Part shown: positions 10,686 through 19,816 of the stretch, piece by piece
Layout: the number at the start of each line of letters is the position of its first letter
Numbering within the stretch: the first letter of the stretch is position 1
From: Lentimicrobiaceae bacterium
GTDB taxonomy: Bacteria > Bacteroidota > Bacteroidia > Bacteroidales > F082
Reading direction: 5' to 3'
Assembly: GCA_015061365.1 (NCBI GenBank)
Contig: SUWS01000023.1
Coordinates: 1-39,160, forward strand
Length of the DNA stretch: 39,160 nt
Notes under the pieces: generated by a model
Databases searched by the model: none
What the model was told of the DNA's origin: nothing
What the model saw: the letters and a program-made list of their open reading frames with translations, nothing else
Translations under genes and position numbers: made by a program

Positions 10686-10718
10686 AAGACTGCCCGACAT
10701 TGTTTGGGCAGTCTTTTT
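10686..10718 (+). terminator. Rho-independent terminator after the giant adhesin gene
   Basis: A perfect 10-bp stem (AAGACTGCCC at 10686-10695, GGGCAGTCTT at 10706-10715) with a 10-nt loop runs into five Ts. It ends 22 bp before rhaB. It separates the surface-protein gene from the rhamnose operon, and could also act as a leader hairpin if rhaB transcription starts upstream of it. Confidence 0.9.
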
Positions 10719-10740
10719 AAAGAAGAAAGGAAAGTCTGTT

Positions 10741-12219
10741 ATGAAACATTATTTTTTAGCTTTCGACTTAGGAGCTACGAGTGGCAGGTCGGTCTTAGGT
10801 ATTCTTGAAAACGACAGGATAGAGATCAAGGAGCTTACACGTTTCCCGAACTCTATCGTCGAACTTCACGGAAAATATTATTGGAACATAATGTCGTTGT
10901 ATCAGTCGCTCAAAGAAGGGATGATGGCTTGCCGTAAGGAAGGTGTCGTTCCGGAGTCTATCGGCATCGATACCTGGGGCGTTGATGTGGTGCCCGTAGC
11001 CGACGACGGTTCCTTGTTATCTATGCCTCGCGCCTATCGTGACCCATATACCGTCGGTGTCCCGGAGCGTTTCTTTGAGAGAATATCTAAAGAGAAAGTC
11101 TATGAGAAGACAGGCATACAGATAATGAATTTCAACACTCTGTTCCAGATGTTCGCCTCTGATGAAGGTAATTATCTGCCTTTGAAATATGCAGGTAAGT
11201 TACTTTTCATGCCTGATGCCTTGTCGTATATGCTGACAGGTGAGAAGGTCTGTGAATATACTATCGCGTCTACGTCGCAGATATTGAATCCTCGCCTCAA
11301 AGAGTTCGACACGGAACTTCTGAACGCTGCCGGCTTCGGATCTGAAATATTCCCCGAGATAGTAATGCCGGGAACTGTCATAGGAACACTTAACGACAAT
11401 ATCGCTAAGGAGACTGATTTGGGTAAGGTGCCTGTTGTTACGGTGGCAGGTCACGATACTGCTTCGGCTGTGGCCGCCGTACCTTCATCCGACGATAATT
11501 TCGCTTACCTCAGTTCCGGAACATGGTCGCTGATGGGAATAGAAGTGAAAGAACCTGTCATAACTCATGAGTCGTATGAAATGAACTTCACCAACGAAGG
11601 CGGCATAGAGGGAACGACACGTTTCCTGAAAAACATCTGCGGAATGTGGATCCTTGAACAATGCCGAAAAGAATGGGAATCCATGGGAAAGAATTACACA
11701 TATCCTGAGATAGTGGCGATGGCTGAGAACGCTCAACCTTTCAAGGCTTTCATCCAACCCGACGACCCTTCTTTCGCCAATCCTCCTTCAATGTTAAAAG
11801 CCATAGAGGATTATCTCATAGCTACAAATCAGAAACCATTGACCGACGACGCTCAGGTCGTACGTTGCATATTCGAAAGTCTCGCCTTGAGATACAGAGA
11901 GGTGATGGAGTGTTTGGAGTCTTTGTCTCCTTTCCCGATACATCGTCTGCATATCATCGGCGGCGGGTCAAAAAATCATCTGCTCAACCAGTTTACGGCT
12001 AATGCGATAGCCCGTCCAGTAATATCAGGTCCTTCAGAAGCTACAGCGATAGGTAACGTGATGATTCAGGCTAAGGCTGCCGGTCTCGTCTCTTCCCTGA
12101 AAGAGATGCGCTCCATAATATCTAACTCAATCGATACAATGGAATATCTCCCTCAATCAGTAGTGGAGTGGGAGATGGCTTATAATAAAATGAAATCCAT
12201 AACACATAATAAAAAATAA
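10741..12219 (+). CDS. rhaB: Rhamnulokinase
   Basis: RhaB phosphorylates L-rhamnulose with ATP to rhamnulose-1-phosphate in the cytoplasm. The 492-aa protein has the FGGY-kinase phosphate-1 motif DLGATSGR (9-16), the IDTWGVD segment typical of rhamnulokinases near residue 80, a HDTASAVAAVP segment, the SSGTWSLMG adenosine-side loop, and the C-terminal IGGGSKNHLLNQ motif. Length matches the family. An AGAAAGGA stretch about 12 bp upstream is a plausible ribosome binding site and supports this ATG. It is the first gene of a six-gene rhamnose operon; rhaA starts 4 bp after its stop. No AraC-type rhaR regulator is encoded in the operon within this window. Confidence 0.96.
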   Translation: MKHYFLAFDLGATSGRSVLGILENDRIEIKELTRFPNSIVELHGKYYWNIMSLYQSLKEGMMACRKEGVVPESIGIDTWGVDVVPVADDGSLLSMPRAYRDPYTVGVPERFFERISKEKVYEKTGIQIMNFNTLFQMFASDEGNYLPLKYAGKLLFMPDALSYMLTGEKVCEYTIASTSQILNPRLKEFDTELLNAAGFGSEIFPEIVMPGTVIGTLNDNIAKETDLGKVPVVTVAGHDTASAVAAVPSSDDNFAYLSSGTWSLMGIEVKEPVITHESYEMNFTNEGGIEGTTRFLKNICGMWILEQCRKEWESMGKNYTYPEIVAMAENAQPFKAFIQPDDPSFANPPSMLKAIEDYLIATNQKPLTDDAQVVRCIFESLALRYREVMECLESLSPFPIHRLHIIGGGSKNHLLNQFTANAIARPVISGPSEATAIGNVMIQAKAAGLVSSLKEMRSIISNSIDTMEYLPQSVVEWEMAYNKMKSITHNKK

Positions 12220-12223
12220 AATC

Positions 12224-13474
12224 ATGAAAGAAAGTAACATAAACAAAGCATACGAACTTGCAGCAGAACGTTACGCTGCATTAGATATTGACGTGGAAAA
12301 AGTTTTATCCGCATTACAGAATGTTCAACTCTCATTGCATTGCTGGCAAGCCGACGACGTGACGGGCTTCGAGTCGTCAGCTACTTTGTCGGGTGGTATC
12401 CAGACAACAGGTAACTATCCGGGCAAGGCTCGCAATATCGATGAACTTCGTGCCGACATCTTGAAGGCTGCTTCTCTGATACCAGGTGATCATCGTCTTA
12501 ACCTTCACGAGATATATGGCGACTTCGGTAATAAGTTCGTCGACCGTGACCAGGTGGAACCGGAACATTTTGAAAGCTGGATGCAATGGGCTTCAGAAAA
12601 TAACATGAAGTTAGACTTCAACTCCACATCGTTCTCTCATCCTAAATCGGGCGATCTTTCTCTTTCGAATCCTGATGAGGGAATACGTAACTTCTGGATT
12701 GAGCATACAAAAAGATGCCGTCGCATAGCGGAGGAGATGGGTAAACGTCAGAACGACCCTTGTATCATGAATCTCTGGGTGCACGACGGAAGTAAGGACA
12801 TCACTGTCAATCGCATGAAGTATCGTGAACTTCTTAAAGATTCATTGGACCAGATCTTCGCTCAGGAATATCATAACATGAAAGATTGTATAGAGTCGAA
12901 GGTGTTCGGCATCGGGTTAGAGAGTTATACCGTAGGTTCCAACGATTTCTATATCGGCTACGCTTCCCAGAACAATAAGATAATAACATTGGATACAGGT
13001 CACTTCCATCCAACGGAAAGTGTCGCCGACAAAGTCTCGTCGATGCTTTTGTTCGTGCCGGAACTGATGCTGCACGTGAGCCGTCCTATCCGCTGGGATT
13101 CCGACCACGTCACCATCATGAATGACGAGACCCTCGACCTTTGCAAGGAGATAGTACGCTGCGATGCCATGAACAGAGTCCATATCGGATTGGATTATTT
13201 CGATGCCTCTATAAATCGTATCGGAGCTTACGTGATTGGAAGCCGCGCCACCTTGAAATGTATGTTACAGGCTTTGTTGGAACCTCTGCATCTGTTGCGT
13301 AAATATGAAGCTAACGGTCAAGGCTTCGAACGCTTGGCACTCATGGAAGAATGCAAGTCGTTGCTATGGAACGCCGTATGGGATATGTTCTGCCTGAGAA
13401 ATGACGTGCCAGTAGGCGAATCGTTTATCGAAGAAGTGCAGAAATATGAATCAGAAGTGACATCAAAAAGATAA
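12224..13474 (+). CDS. rhaA: L-rhamnose isomerase
   Basis: RhaA interconverts L-rhamnose and L-rhamnulose, the first intracellular step of rhamnose use, and needs divalent metal. The 416-aa product has family hallmarks: the VQLSLHCWQADDV start of the barrel, LWVHDGSKD, ESYTVG (233-238), DTGHFHPTE (from 257), LHVSRPIRWDSDH and the DYFDASINR metal-site segment. Length is close to that of the E. coli enzyme. It lies 4 bp after rhaB and 6 bp before rhaT, so the three are almost certainly co-transcribed. Nothing looks truncated or altered. Confidence 0.97.
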   Translation: MKESNINKAYELAAERYAALDIDVEKVLSALQNVQLSLHCWQADDVTGFESSATLSGGIQTTGNYPGKARNIDELRADILKAASLIPGDHRLNLHEIYGDFGNKFVDRDQVEPEHFESWMQWASENNMKLDFNSTSFSHPKSGDLSLSNPDEGIRNFWIEHTKRCRRIAEEMGKRQNDPCIMNLWVHDGSKDITVNRMKYRELLKDSLDQIFAQEYHNMKDCIESKVFGIGLESYTVGSNDFYIGYASQNNKIITLDTGHFHPTESVADKVSSMLLFVPELMLHVSRPIRWDSDHVTIMNDETLDLCKEIVRCDAMNRVHIGLDYFDASINRIGAYVIGSRATLKCMLQALLEPLHLLRKYEANGQGFERLALMEECKSLLWNAVWDMFCLRNDVPVGESFIEEVQKYESEVTSKR

Positions 13475-13480
13475 AACGTC

Positions 13481-14491
13481 ATGGAAATTATCATCGGATT
13501 ATTGATAATAGCGATAGGCGCGTTCTGCCAGTCGAGTTCGTACGTCCCGATAAATCGTGTCAAAGAATGGAGCTGGGAGTCGTATTGGATGGTTCAGGGC
13601 GTTTTCGCCTGGTTGGTCTTTCCTTTCTTGGGAGCCTTGCTGGCTGTGCCTCACGGTCATTCTCTTATGGAGATATATTTCGCCAATCCTAAAGACTCTC
13701 TGCTGACGATGTTCTTCGGCGTTTTATGGGGCGTCGGAGGTCTTACCTTCGGACTCTCCATGCGTTATCTCGGCGTAGCTCTCGGCCAGTCTGTGGCTTT
13801 GGGAACATGCGCCGGACTCGGAACCATACTTACACCTCTGTTTACCGGTAAGACTGATGATCTCACTACACCGGTAATAGTCGGCGTGGTGGTAACTTTA
13901 CTCGGTATCGCCATAATAGGCATCGCCGGTAGCATGAAGTCGTCGACTTTATCGGAGGAAGAGAAACAGAAATCGGTGAAAGACTTTAACTTCACGAAAG
14001 GGATATTGGTGGCTTTGCTCGCCGGTTTCATGAGCGCGTGTTTCAGCATAGGTCTCGGCTTCGGCGAGAACCTGTGTTTCCCGGAAAGCAAGGAACTGTT
14101 TAAGACATTGCCTGCGACTTTCCTCGTGACGATAGGCGGATTCATGACTAATGCGGTGTATTGTTTCTATCAGAACACACGTAACAAAACCTGGAGTGAC
14201 TATAAAGAAACTAAACTGTACGCTAACAATATCTTGTTCTGCGCCTTGGCTGGAATATTATGGTACAGTCAGTTCTTCGGACTAAGTCTCGGTAAAGGCT
14301 TCCTGACTTCTTCACCAGTATTGTTGACGTTTTCATGGTGCATCCTGATGGCGTTGAACGTCACCTTCTCCAACGTATGGGGTATCATCCTCAAAGAATG
14401 GAAAGGTTGCTCAAGAAAGACAATATATGTCCTCGTGATAGGATTATTAGTTTTGATATTATCTTCATTTTTACCTCAATTGTTAAATTAA
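13481..14491 (+). CDS. rhaT: L-rhamnose/proton symporter
   Basis: RhaT imports L-rhamnose across the inner membrane with protons. The 336-aa protein is strongly hydrophobic, with about ten predicted membrane helices. It opens with the family-typical pattern GLLIIAIGAFCQSSSYVP, followed by the KEWSWESYW and GVFAWLVFPFLGAL segments seen in RhaT proteins. It sits between rhaA (6 bp upstream) and rhaD (2 bp downstream). Together with the two exported rhamnosidase-family proteins at the operon end, it links sugar release outside the cytoplasm to cytoplasmic catabolism. Confidence 0.95.
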   Translation: MEIIIGLLIIAIGAFCQSSSYVPINRVKEWSWESYWMVQGVFAWLVFPFLGALLAVPHGHSLMEIYFANPKDSLLTMFFGVLWGVGGLTFGLSMRYLGVALGQSVALGTCAGLGTILTPLFTGKTDDLTTPVIVGVVVTLLGIAIIGIAGSMKSSTLSEEEKQKSVKDFNFTKGILVALLAGFMSACFSIGLGFGENLCFPESKELFKTLPATFLVTIGGFMTNAVYCFYQNTRNKTWSDYKETKLYANNILFCALAGILWYSQFFGLSLGKGFLTSSPVLLTFSWCILMALNVTFSNVWGIILKEWKGCSRKTIYVLVIGLLVLILSSFLPQLLN

Positions 14492-14493
14492 TT

Positions 14494-15303
14494 ATGAAAT
14501 CTATTTTGGAAAATCGTGAAGGCCTGGCTCGAGAGATAGATAAGGTGGCTGAAGTGGCGTCTTATCTTTGGCAGAAAGGCTGGGCTGAGCGTAACGGAGG
14601 AAACATCACTGTCAATATTACGGAATATGTCGATGATGAGATAAGGAAGATGCACGCCATCAGCGAGGTGTTTCCTATAGGGAAGAGACTTCCTTTCTTG
14701 AAAGACTGCTATTTCTATTGCAAAGGCACTAACATGAGAATGCGCGACTTGGCTCGCCATCCCATGGAAAACGGTTCGGTCATAAAAATCATAGACGACT
14801 GTGCCTCGTACGTGATAATAGCTGATAACCCGGTGAGACCAACCTCGGAACTGCCTTCTCATCTGAGTGTACATAATTATCTGTTAAGTATCAACTCTCC
14901 ATACAAGGCTTCTGTCCACACTCATCCAATAGAGCTTGTCGCGATGTCTCATAACAAGAGATTCTTGGAGAAAGATGTCGCCTCGCACCTGCTTTGGAGT
15001 ATGATTCCGGAGACGAAGGCTTTCTGCCCTAAAGGATTGGGAATTGTACCTTATCTCTTGCCGGGATCGGTGGAACTGGCTGATGCTACCATTAAGGAAC
15101 TTTCCGACTACGACGTGGTGATGTGGGAAAAACATGGAGTGTTCGCCGTCGACAGCGACGTGATGCAGGCTTTCGACCAGATTGACGTACTCAACAAGTC
15201 GGCTCTGATTTATATCGCCGCGAAAAATATGGGATTCGAACCTGACGGAATGTCGGACGAACAGATGAAAGAGATGTCTTTAGCGTTTAACTTGCCAAAA
15301 TGA
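14494..15303 (+). CDS. rhaD: Rhamnulose-1-phosphate aldolase
   Basis: RhaD is a zinc-dependent class II aldolase that splits rhamnulose-1-phosphate into DHAP and L-lactaldehyde. The 269-aa protein carries NGGNIT (34-39), the E119 of SELPSH, the zinc-ligand histidines H142 and H144 of VHTHP, H214 of KHGVF, and E173. These align closely with Glu117, His141, His143, His212 and Glu171 of the E. coli enzyme. The start at 14494 is chosen because a longer in-frame reading would lie inside rhaT. The chosen ATG is 2 bp past the rhaT stop and gives the normal N-terminus. It completes the rhamnose pathway in the operon. Confidence 0.95.
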   Translation: MKSILENREGLAREIDKVAEVASYLWQKGWAERNGGNITVNITEYVDDEIRKMHAISEVFPIGKRLPFLKDCYFYCKGTNMRMRDLARHPMENGSVIKIIDDCASYVIIADNPVRPTSELPSHLSVHNYLLSINSPYKASVHTHPIELVAMSHNKRFLEKDVASHLLWSMIPETKAFCPKGLGIVPYLLPGSVELADATIKELSDYDVVMWEKHGVFAVDSDVMQAFDQIDVLNKSALIYIAAKNMGFEPDGMSDEQMKEMSLAFNLPK

Positions 15304-15309
15304 TCCGTT

Positions 15310-17073
15310 ATGAGAAGACTCTTTTTTATAATGACATTGACGATAGTATGTCTCGCGACAAAAGCTCAGTCGCAACTTCCTCCGGCATGGAATGATATGT
15401 CGAATGATAACGTACAATATGATAGCCGTGCGACAGCTTATATCCCTCCGAAACGTATAGTATGGCAGGAGACGACAGGTGGAGCTTCCATCTCAAATCT
15501 CGAGAGACTATTGTCACCGGGTAACGGTCAGGCTGAGCTTATTAACGCCGACTTATGTAAGATAAAGACATCATCCGACGGCACGGCTTCGTTTGTGCTC
15601 GACTTCGGCAGAGAACTGCAAGGCGGCATTCAGATAGTGACGGGCATCTCTTCGCATAAGGAGATAGAGATAAGAGTTCGTTTCGGAGAATCGGTGTCGG
15701 AAGCTATGTGTGAGATAGATGACGATAACGGAGCGACCAACGACCATGCTATCCGTGATCTCCGCATGACCTTGCCTTGGCTCGGTGTCGCAGAAACAGG
15801 AAACTCCGGATTTCGCTTCGTGAGAATTGATGTGGAAACTGCCGACGTAGAACTCGCACTGAAAGAGATAAGGGCGGTGTTCACTTACCGTGACATCCCT
15901 TATATCGGTTCCTTCAAGTCGGATGACGAACGCCTTAACGAGATATGGATGACAGGAGCTTATACCGTCCATCTCAATATGCAGGAATATCTCTGGGACG
16001 GGATAAAACGCGACCGTTTAGTATGGGTGGGCGATATGCATCCCGAACTCATGACGATAAATTCTGTGTTCGGCTATAATGAAGTGATACCGAAAAGCCT
16101 TGATCTTATACGCGACATCACTCCAGTGCCTAACTGGATGAATGGTATCAGTTCCTATTCTATATGGTGGCTTCTCATCCACAGAGACTTCTATTTCCAT
16201 CATGGCGATATAGATTATCTCATGGAACAGAAAGACTATATCACTTCTTTGCTAGAACATCTGATGAGTAAGATCGACAAGGATGGTAAAGAACAACTTG
16301 ACGGAATGCGTTTCTTAGACTGGCCTTCATCTGAAAATCAGAAAGGTGTCGATGCTGGTTTGCAGGCTCTTATGGTGATGGCGATGAACGCCGGTAAGGA
16401 ATTGTCTTTAGCTATGAACGACATCGACCTGTCGGAACGCTGCGCTATGGCTGAGAAGAAACTTCTTTCCTATAAACCCGACCATAACGCTTCTAAACAA
16501 GCGGCCTCACTAATGGCTATCTCCGGACTGATGAAACCTAAGAAAGCCAATAAAGATGTGATAAGTGTCGGCGGCGCTGAGAACTTCTCCACCTTCTACG
16601 GATATTATATGCTCGAAGCAATGGCTAAGGCTGGCGACTATCAGGGAGCTATGGACGTCATCAGCGAATATTGGGGAGCTATGCTCGATTTGGGAGCGAC
16701 AACATTCTGGGAAGACTTCAATATGGAATGGGTCGATAACGCGGCCCGTATCGATGAGATAGTTCCTGATGACAAGGTCGATGTCCATAAGTCGTATGGC
16801 GACTATTGCTATAAAGGTTATCGTCACAGCTTATGTCACGGATGGGCTTCCGGACCGACAGCATGGCTGAGCCGTCATGTTTTAGGTGTTGAAATCCTTG
16901 AACCTGGATGTAAGAAGATAAGGATAGAACCGCATCTCGGCAATCTCAGATGGGCGGAGGGGACTTTCCCTACACCTTACGGACCGATCTACGTCAAACA
17001 TGAAAAGACGGTAAACGGCGAGATACGTTCCGATATTCAGGTCCCTGACGGCATTATAGTGGAGACACGTTAA
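15310..17073 (+). CDS. Exported GH78-like alpha-L-rhamnosidase
   Basis: The 587-aa protein starts with a Sec signal peptide (about 1-20, TKA-QS cleavage) and has no T9SS tail, so it is probably periplasmic. A beta-sandwich region (about 60-195, with FVLDFGRELQGG) precedes an (alpha/alpha)6-like region. That region contains WDGIKRDRLVWVGD (229-242), FLDWPS, TTFWEDF and SLCHGWASGP, followed by a C-terminal LRWAEGTFPTPYG beta segment. This layout fits GH78. The usual DCPQRDERLGW general-acid motif here reads DGIKRDRLVW, lacking the Glu, so activity may rest on another acid such as E246 or may differ. It lies 6 bp after rhaD, which supports a role in supplying rhamnose. Confidence 0.82.
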   Translation: MRRLFFIMTLTIVCLATKAQSQLPPAWNDMSNDNVQYDSRATAYIPPKRIVWQETTGGASISNLERLLSPGNGQAELINADLCKIKTSSDGTASFVLDFGRELQGGIQIVTGISSHKEIEIRVRFGESVSEAMCEIDDDNGATNDHAIRDLRMTLPWLGVAETGNSGFRFVRIDVETADVELALKEIRAVFTYRDIPYIGSFKSDDERLNEIWMTGAYTVHLNMQEYLWDGIKRDRLVWVGDMHPELMTINSVFGYNEVIPKSLDLIRDITPVPNWMNGISSYSIWWLLIHRDFYFHHGDIDYLMEQKDYITSLLEHLMSKIDKDGKEQLDGMRFLDWPSSENQKGVDAGLQALMVMAMNAGKELSLAMNDIDLSERCAMAEKKLLSYKPDHNASKQAASLMAISGLMKPKKANKDVISVGGAENFSTFYGYYMLEAMAKAGDYQGAMDVISEYWGAMLDLGATTFWEDFNMEWVDNAARIDEIVPDDKVDVHKSYGDYCYKGYRHSLCHGWASGPTAWLSRHVLGVEILEPGCKKIRIEPHLGNLRWAEGTFPTPYGPIYVKHEKTVNGEIRSDIQVPDGIIVETR

Positions 17074-17114
17074 TTATATAGATAAGTATTAAAGAAAAAT
17101 TAAAATAATTAGAA

Positions 17115-19073
17115 ATGAGAAGATACACATTATTAATATCAATGATGCTATTTGTGATGATAGCATTCTCTTCATGTTCATCGGAGCAGGAGAAGAAACA
17201 AGATTCAGAATTATATTCCGACAGCAAGCCTTATACACGCTGGTGGTGGTTCGCTTCAGAGATTGAGAATGACGACATCAAGTATCAGTTGGAATGGCTT
17301 AAGGAAAACGGTTTCGGCGGTGTTGAAATAGCATGGGTCTATCCTATGAATGGAGATGCCGATGTGAAAAGACCGGCATGGCTCTCAGAAGAATGGGCGG
17401 CGTCTGTCAACTACACGAAACGCATCGCCGATTCTTTGGGCTTAGGATGCGACTTCACCTATGGTACTTTGTGGCCATTCAGCGCATTCGACCTTCCAGA
17501 GAAATATGGCACGCGCACTCTGTGTCCGGAGTTGGCTTTTAATGAGAGGTCGCTAACCTGGGAACATCCCCGCAAGGCTCGTATCATCGACCATCTCAGC
17601 GAAGAGGCTTTCAACTATTACGCCGACCAGATGGATGCCGGATTGAAAGACGCTTACAAAGGCTCCAAGTCAGGAATCTTCGTCGACTCATGGGAAGTGG
17701 AGACTCGCTGCTCATGGACCGACGGTTTCGGCGAGAGATTCATCGAACGTCACGGCTATGACATCGAACCGATAATAGGCGACCTCTACGAACCTGGTTT
17801 CGAAAACGAATATTACGACTATATGTCGGTGCTTTCCGACTACGTGTTGTACGACTTCTACAAACCGTTCACCGACCGTGCGCATCTCAACGGCGCATTC
17901 TCGCGCGCTCAGTGCGGTGGTGCTCCAGCCGACTTGCTGACAGCTTTCATGTTGGTCGATGTGCCTGAGACAGAAGCTATCCTTTATGAACCAAACTTCA
18001 GCAGAATCCCTGCATCTGCAGCAGCCCTCGCAGGTAAAGATGTAGTATCTTCAGAGACGTTTACCTGTCTATATGGATGGAAACCTTGGGGCGGCAAAAG
18101 CCCGTACCAGGACTATGAACAAGTGGCTGATATGCGTCTTATCGCCGACGCTCTCTTCGCTAACGGAACAAACCAGATCTTCTGGCACGGAATGCCGTAT
18201 AACGAAAAGGGTAAAGGTAAAAACGACAATCATTTCTACGCCTCTGTTCACGTAGGTCCCGACTCTTATTTCAAAGACCAGCTCAAAGACTTCAACGAAT
18301 ATATGACAAAGGTGTCACAATATATGCGTAAGGGCAGAGTGTATTCCGACGTGGCTCTCTATCTTCCTTTAGAGGATGCCTGGATGGGTGTCGAATATGC
18401 CGACTCACTGAAGATGCCTTGGGTGTGGGGTGAATATGAGATGCGTTATGTCTTCGCTCCCGATTACCTTAAGGGTTATCAGCCTTTATGGGTCAATGCT
18501 AAAGTATTGTCGGAATCTGAATTCGAAGACGGTGTCTTGAGTTATGGCGATATGTCGTTCTCTGCTTTGGTGGTAGATGTCAACTGGCTCGATATTGAGA
18601 CCTTGCGCACAGTAGTGAAACTCGCTAAAGAAGGATTGCCTGTAGTGATGCACAAAAGACCAGAACAACCTGGTAGAAACAAGTCAGATGAATTCAACAG
18701 CTTATATGATGAACTGATGAGTCTCAATAACGTCTCGACAGAAGCCTCCGAGATATTGTCTCAAAAACCATTGATTGAGGGCGATGACCTGCCTGACTTC
18801 TGGTGCCGCCAAGATGGAGATGAACTTTACATCTTCATGGCTAACCCTGCCGCTAAGAATCTGAAATATCCTCTGAAGTATGGTCAGGCTTTCGAAGATA
18901 AAGGATCTCAACGTGACATCGTGGTGAATACTTCCGCAGGTCCTCAGAATGTGAGACTCAACTTCAGACCTAATGAATCATTGATGTTGAAAGTTAATGA
19001 TAAAGGTAAGGTCGAGTTCGTTGACTTGAATTTCACAGCCAAGAGAATTGACACACCTCAAAACGCTCAATAA
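17115..19073 (+). CDS. GH106-like alpha-L-rhamnosidase, lipoprotein
   Basis: The 652-aa protein has a lipoprotein signal peptide with lipobox AFSSC, giving lipidated Cys21; it is then held in the inner or outer membrane. The mature start, SKPYTRWWWF, then QLEWLKENGFGGVEIAWVYP, is characteristic of the GH106/GH106-like TIM barrel, as are CDFTYGTLWPFS, FVDSWEVE and GTNQIFWHGMPYN. Many characterised GH106 enzymes exceed 1000 residues. This one ends soon after the barrel and a short beta-region, so it is a compact form. It is the last gene of the rhamnose operon, 41 bp after the GH78-like gene. Rhamnosidase activity is inferred from family and context. Confidence 0.8.
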   Translation: MRRYTLLISMMLFVMIAFSSCSSEQEKKQDSELYSDSKPYTRWWWFASEIENDDIKYQLEWLKENGFGGVEIAWVYPMNGDADVKRPAWLSEEWAASVNYTKRIADSLGLGCDFTYGTLWPFSAFDLPEKYGTRTLCPELAFNERSLTWEHPRKARIIDHLSEEAFNYYADQMDAGLKDAYKGSKSGIFVDSWEVETRCSWTDGFGERFIERHGYDIEPIIGDLYEPGFENEYYDYMSVLSDYVLYDFYKPFTDRAHLNGAFSRAQCGGAPADLLTAFMLVDVPETEAILYEPNFSRIPASAAALAGKDVVSSETFTCLYGWKPWGGKSPYQDYEQVADMRLIADALFANGTNQIFWHGMPYNEKGKGKNDNHFYASVHVGPDSYFKDQLKDFNEYMTKVSQYMRKGRVYSDVALYLPLEDAWMGVEYADSLKMPWVWGEYEMRYVFAPDYLKGYQPLWVNAKVLSESEFEDGVLSYGDMSFSALVVDVNWLDIETLRTVVKLAKEGLPVVMHKRPEQPGRNKSDEFNSLYDELMSLNNVSTEASEILSQKPLIEGDDLPDFWCRQDGDELYIFMANPAAKNLKYPLKYGQAFEDKGSQRDIVVNTSAGPQNVRLNFRPNESLMLKVNDKGKVEFVDLNFTAKRIDTPQNAQ

Positions 19074-19081
19074 GATTCTAT

Positions 19082-19103
19082 GGGGGATTTGAAAAAGTCC
19101 CCC
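19082..19103. terminator. Short hairpin between convergent genes
   Basis: GGGGGA (19082-19087) and TCCCCC (19098-19103) form a 6-bp GC stem between the stop of the GH106-like gene and the stop of engB on the other strand. An A/T-rich tract follows on the plus strand. It probably serves as a weak bidirectional terminator. Confidence 0.6.
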
Positions 19104-19700
19104 TTAAAATAATTTATTCAGACTTTCAATATAATTCAAGACATCATCTTTCCCGATTTCCTTTTCTGACGATGTGACGAAGATAGGAGGTAGCTCTTCC
19201 CATTCCTCTGAAAGTCTTTCCTTATAAATATTTACGTTACGATGAAGCTCGGATTCTTTTATCTTGTCTATTTTAGTGAAGATGATACCGAACGGCATCT
19301 GCAGTTCTCCAAGATGATTGATAAATTCAAGGTCGATTTTCTGCGGCTCGATGCGGCTGTCGACCAAGACGAACATACTGATGAGGTTCTTCCTGTTTGT
19401 GATATAATTGTCGAGCATCACTTTCCATGCTTCGCGATCTTTCTTCGAACGTTGTGCGAAACCATAACCCGGCAAATCGACGAGATACCATTCTTCGTTG
19501 ATGAGGAAATGGTTTATCGTTATCGTCTTTCCTGGAGTCGATGAAGTCTTCGCGAGCTGTCTTTTGTTGGTCAGCATATTTATCAATGATGACTTTCCTA
19601 CATTAGAACGGCCAATGAAAGCATATTCCGGCTTGTTGGCAGAAGGCAGTTTGTCAATCTTTGTATTACTCTGCAGAAATGTCGCTGTTCTTATTATCAT
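19104..19700 (-). CDS. engB: Ribosome biogenesis GTPase EngB (YsxC/YihA)
   Basis: EngB is a small cytoplasmic GTPase needed for assembly of the large ribosomal subunit. The 198-aa protein shows the P-loop GRSNVGKSS (30-38), a switch-I threonine region with TSSTPGKT, the G3 motif DLPGYG, the G4 motif TKID and a TSS G5 motif. Length is typical. On the minus strand it follows the two acyltransferase genes, after a 106-bp gap filled with short tandem repeats, and converges on the rhamnose operon. A link to the lipid genes is positional only. Confidence 0.95.
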   Translation of the reverse strand: MIIRTATFLQSNTKIDKLPSANKPEYAFIGRSNVGKSSLINMLTNKRQLAKTSSTPGKTITINHFLINEEWYLVDLPGYGFAQRSKKDREAWKVMLDNYITNRKNLISMFVLVDSRIEPQKIDLEFINHLGELQMPFGIIFTKIDKIKESELHRNVNIYKERLSEEWEELPPIFVTSSEKEIGKDDVLNYIESLNKLF

Positions 19701-19706
19701 TTTTTT

Positions 19707-19737
19707 AAGTTTAGAGTTTATGGTTTAGAGTTTAGAG
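19707..19737. repeat. AGTTTAGAG-type short tandem repeat upstream of engB
   Basis: Imperfect copies of a GTTTAGAG/GTTTA unit occur directly upstream of the engB start codon (19700). The tract is A/T-rich and shows no clear promoter. It adjoins the 8-bp repeat tract at 19769-19816. Confidence 0.7.
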
Positions 19738-19768
19738 CATTTGTGAAGTTTATAGTTTATTTATAGTT

Positions 19769-19816
19769 AAAAATCCAAAATTCCAAAATTCTAAAATTCT
19801 AAAATTCTAAAGTTCT
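19769..19816. repeat. Six tandem copies of an 8-bp unit (AAAATTCT)
   Basis: Six contiguous 8-bp units run from 19769: AAAAATCC, AAAATTCC, three exact AAAATTCT copies, then AAAGTTCT. The last two copies reach into the 3' end of the minus-strand acyltransferase gene, so its stop codon (19807-19809) and last two codons lie within the tract. The tract is a candidate for slippage-driven length change. Confidence 0.9.

Noticed and set aside
13765..14145. 126-aa minus-strand ORF opposite rhaT
   Set aside because: Pro/Ser/Lys-rich reverse-frame translation of a membrane protein; no support from motifs or spacing.
15571..15972. 133-aa minus-strand ORF opposite the GH78-like gene
   Set aside because: It lies wholly inside a well-supported gene on the other strand and shows no family features.
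19769..19816. 8-bp tandem tract as a CRISPR-like array
   Set aside because: Units are contiguous without spacers and far too short; it is a simple sequence repeat.
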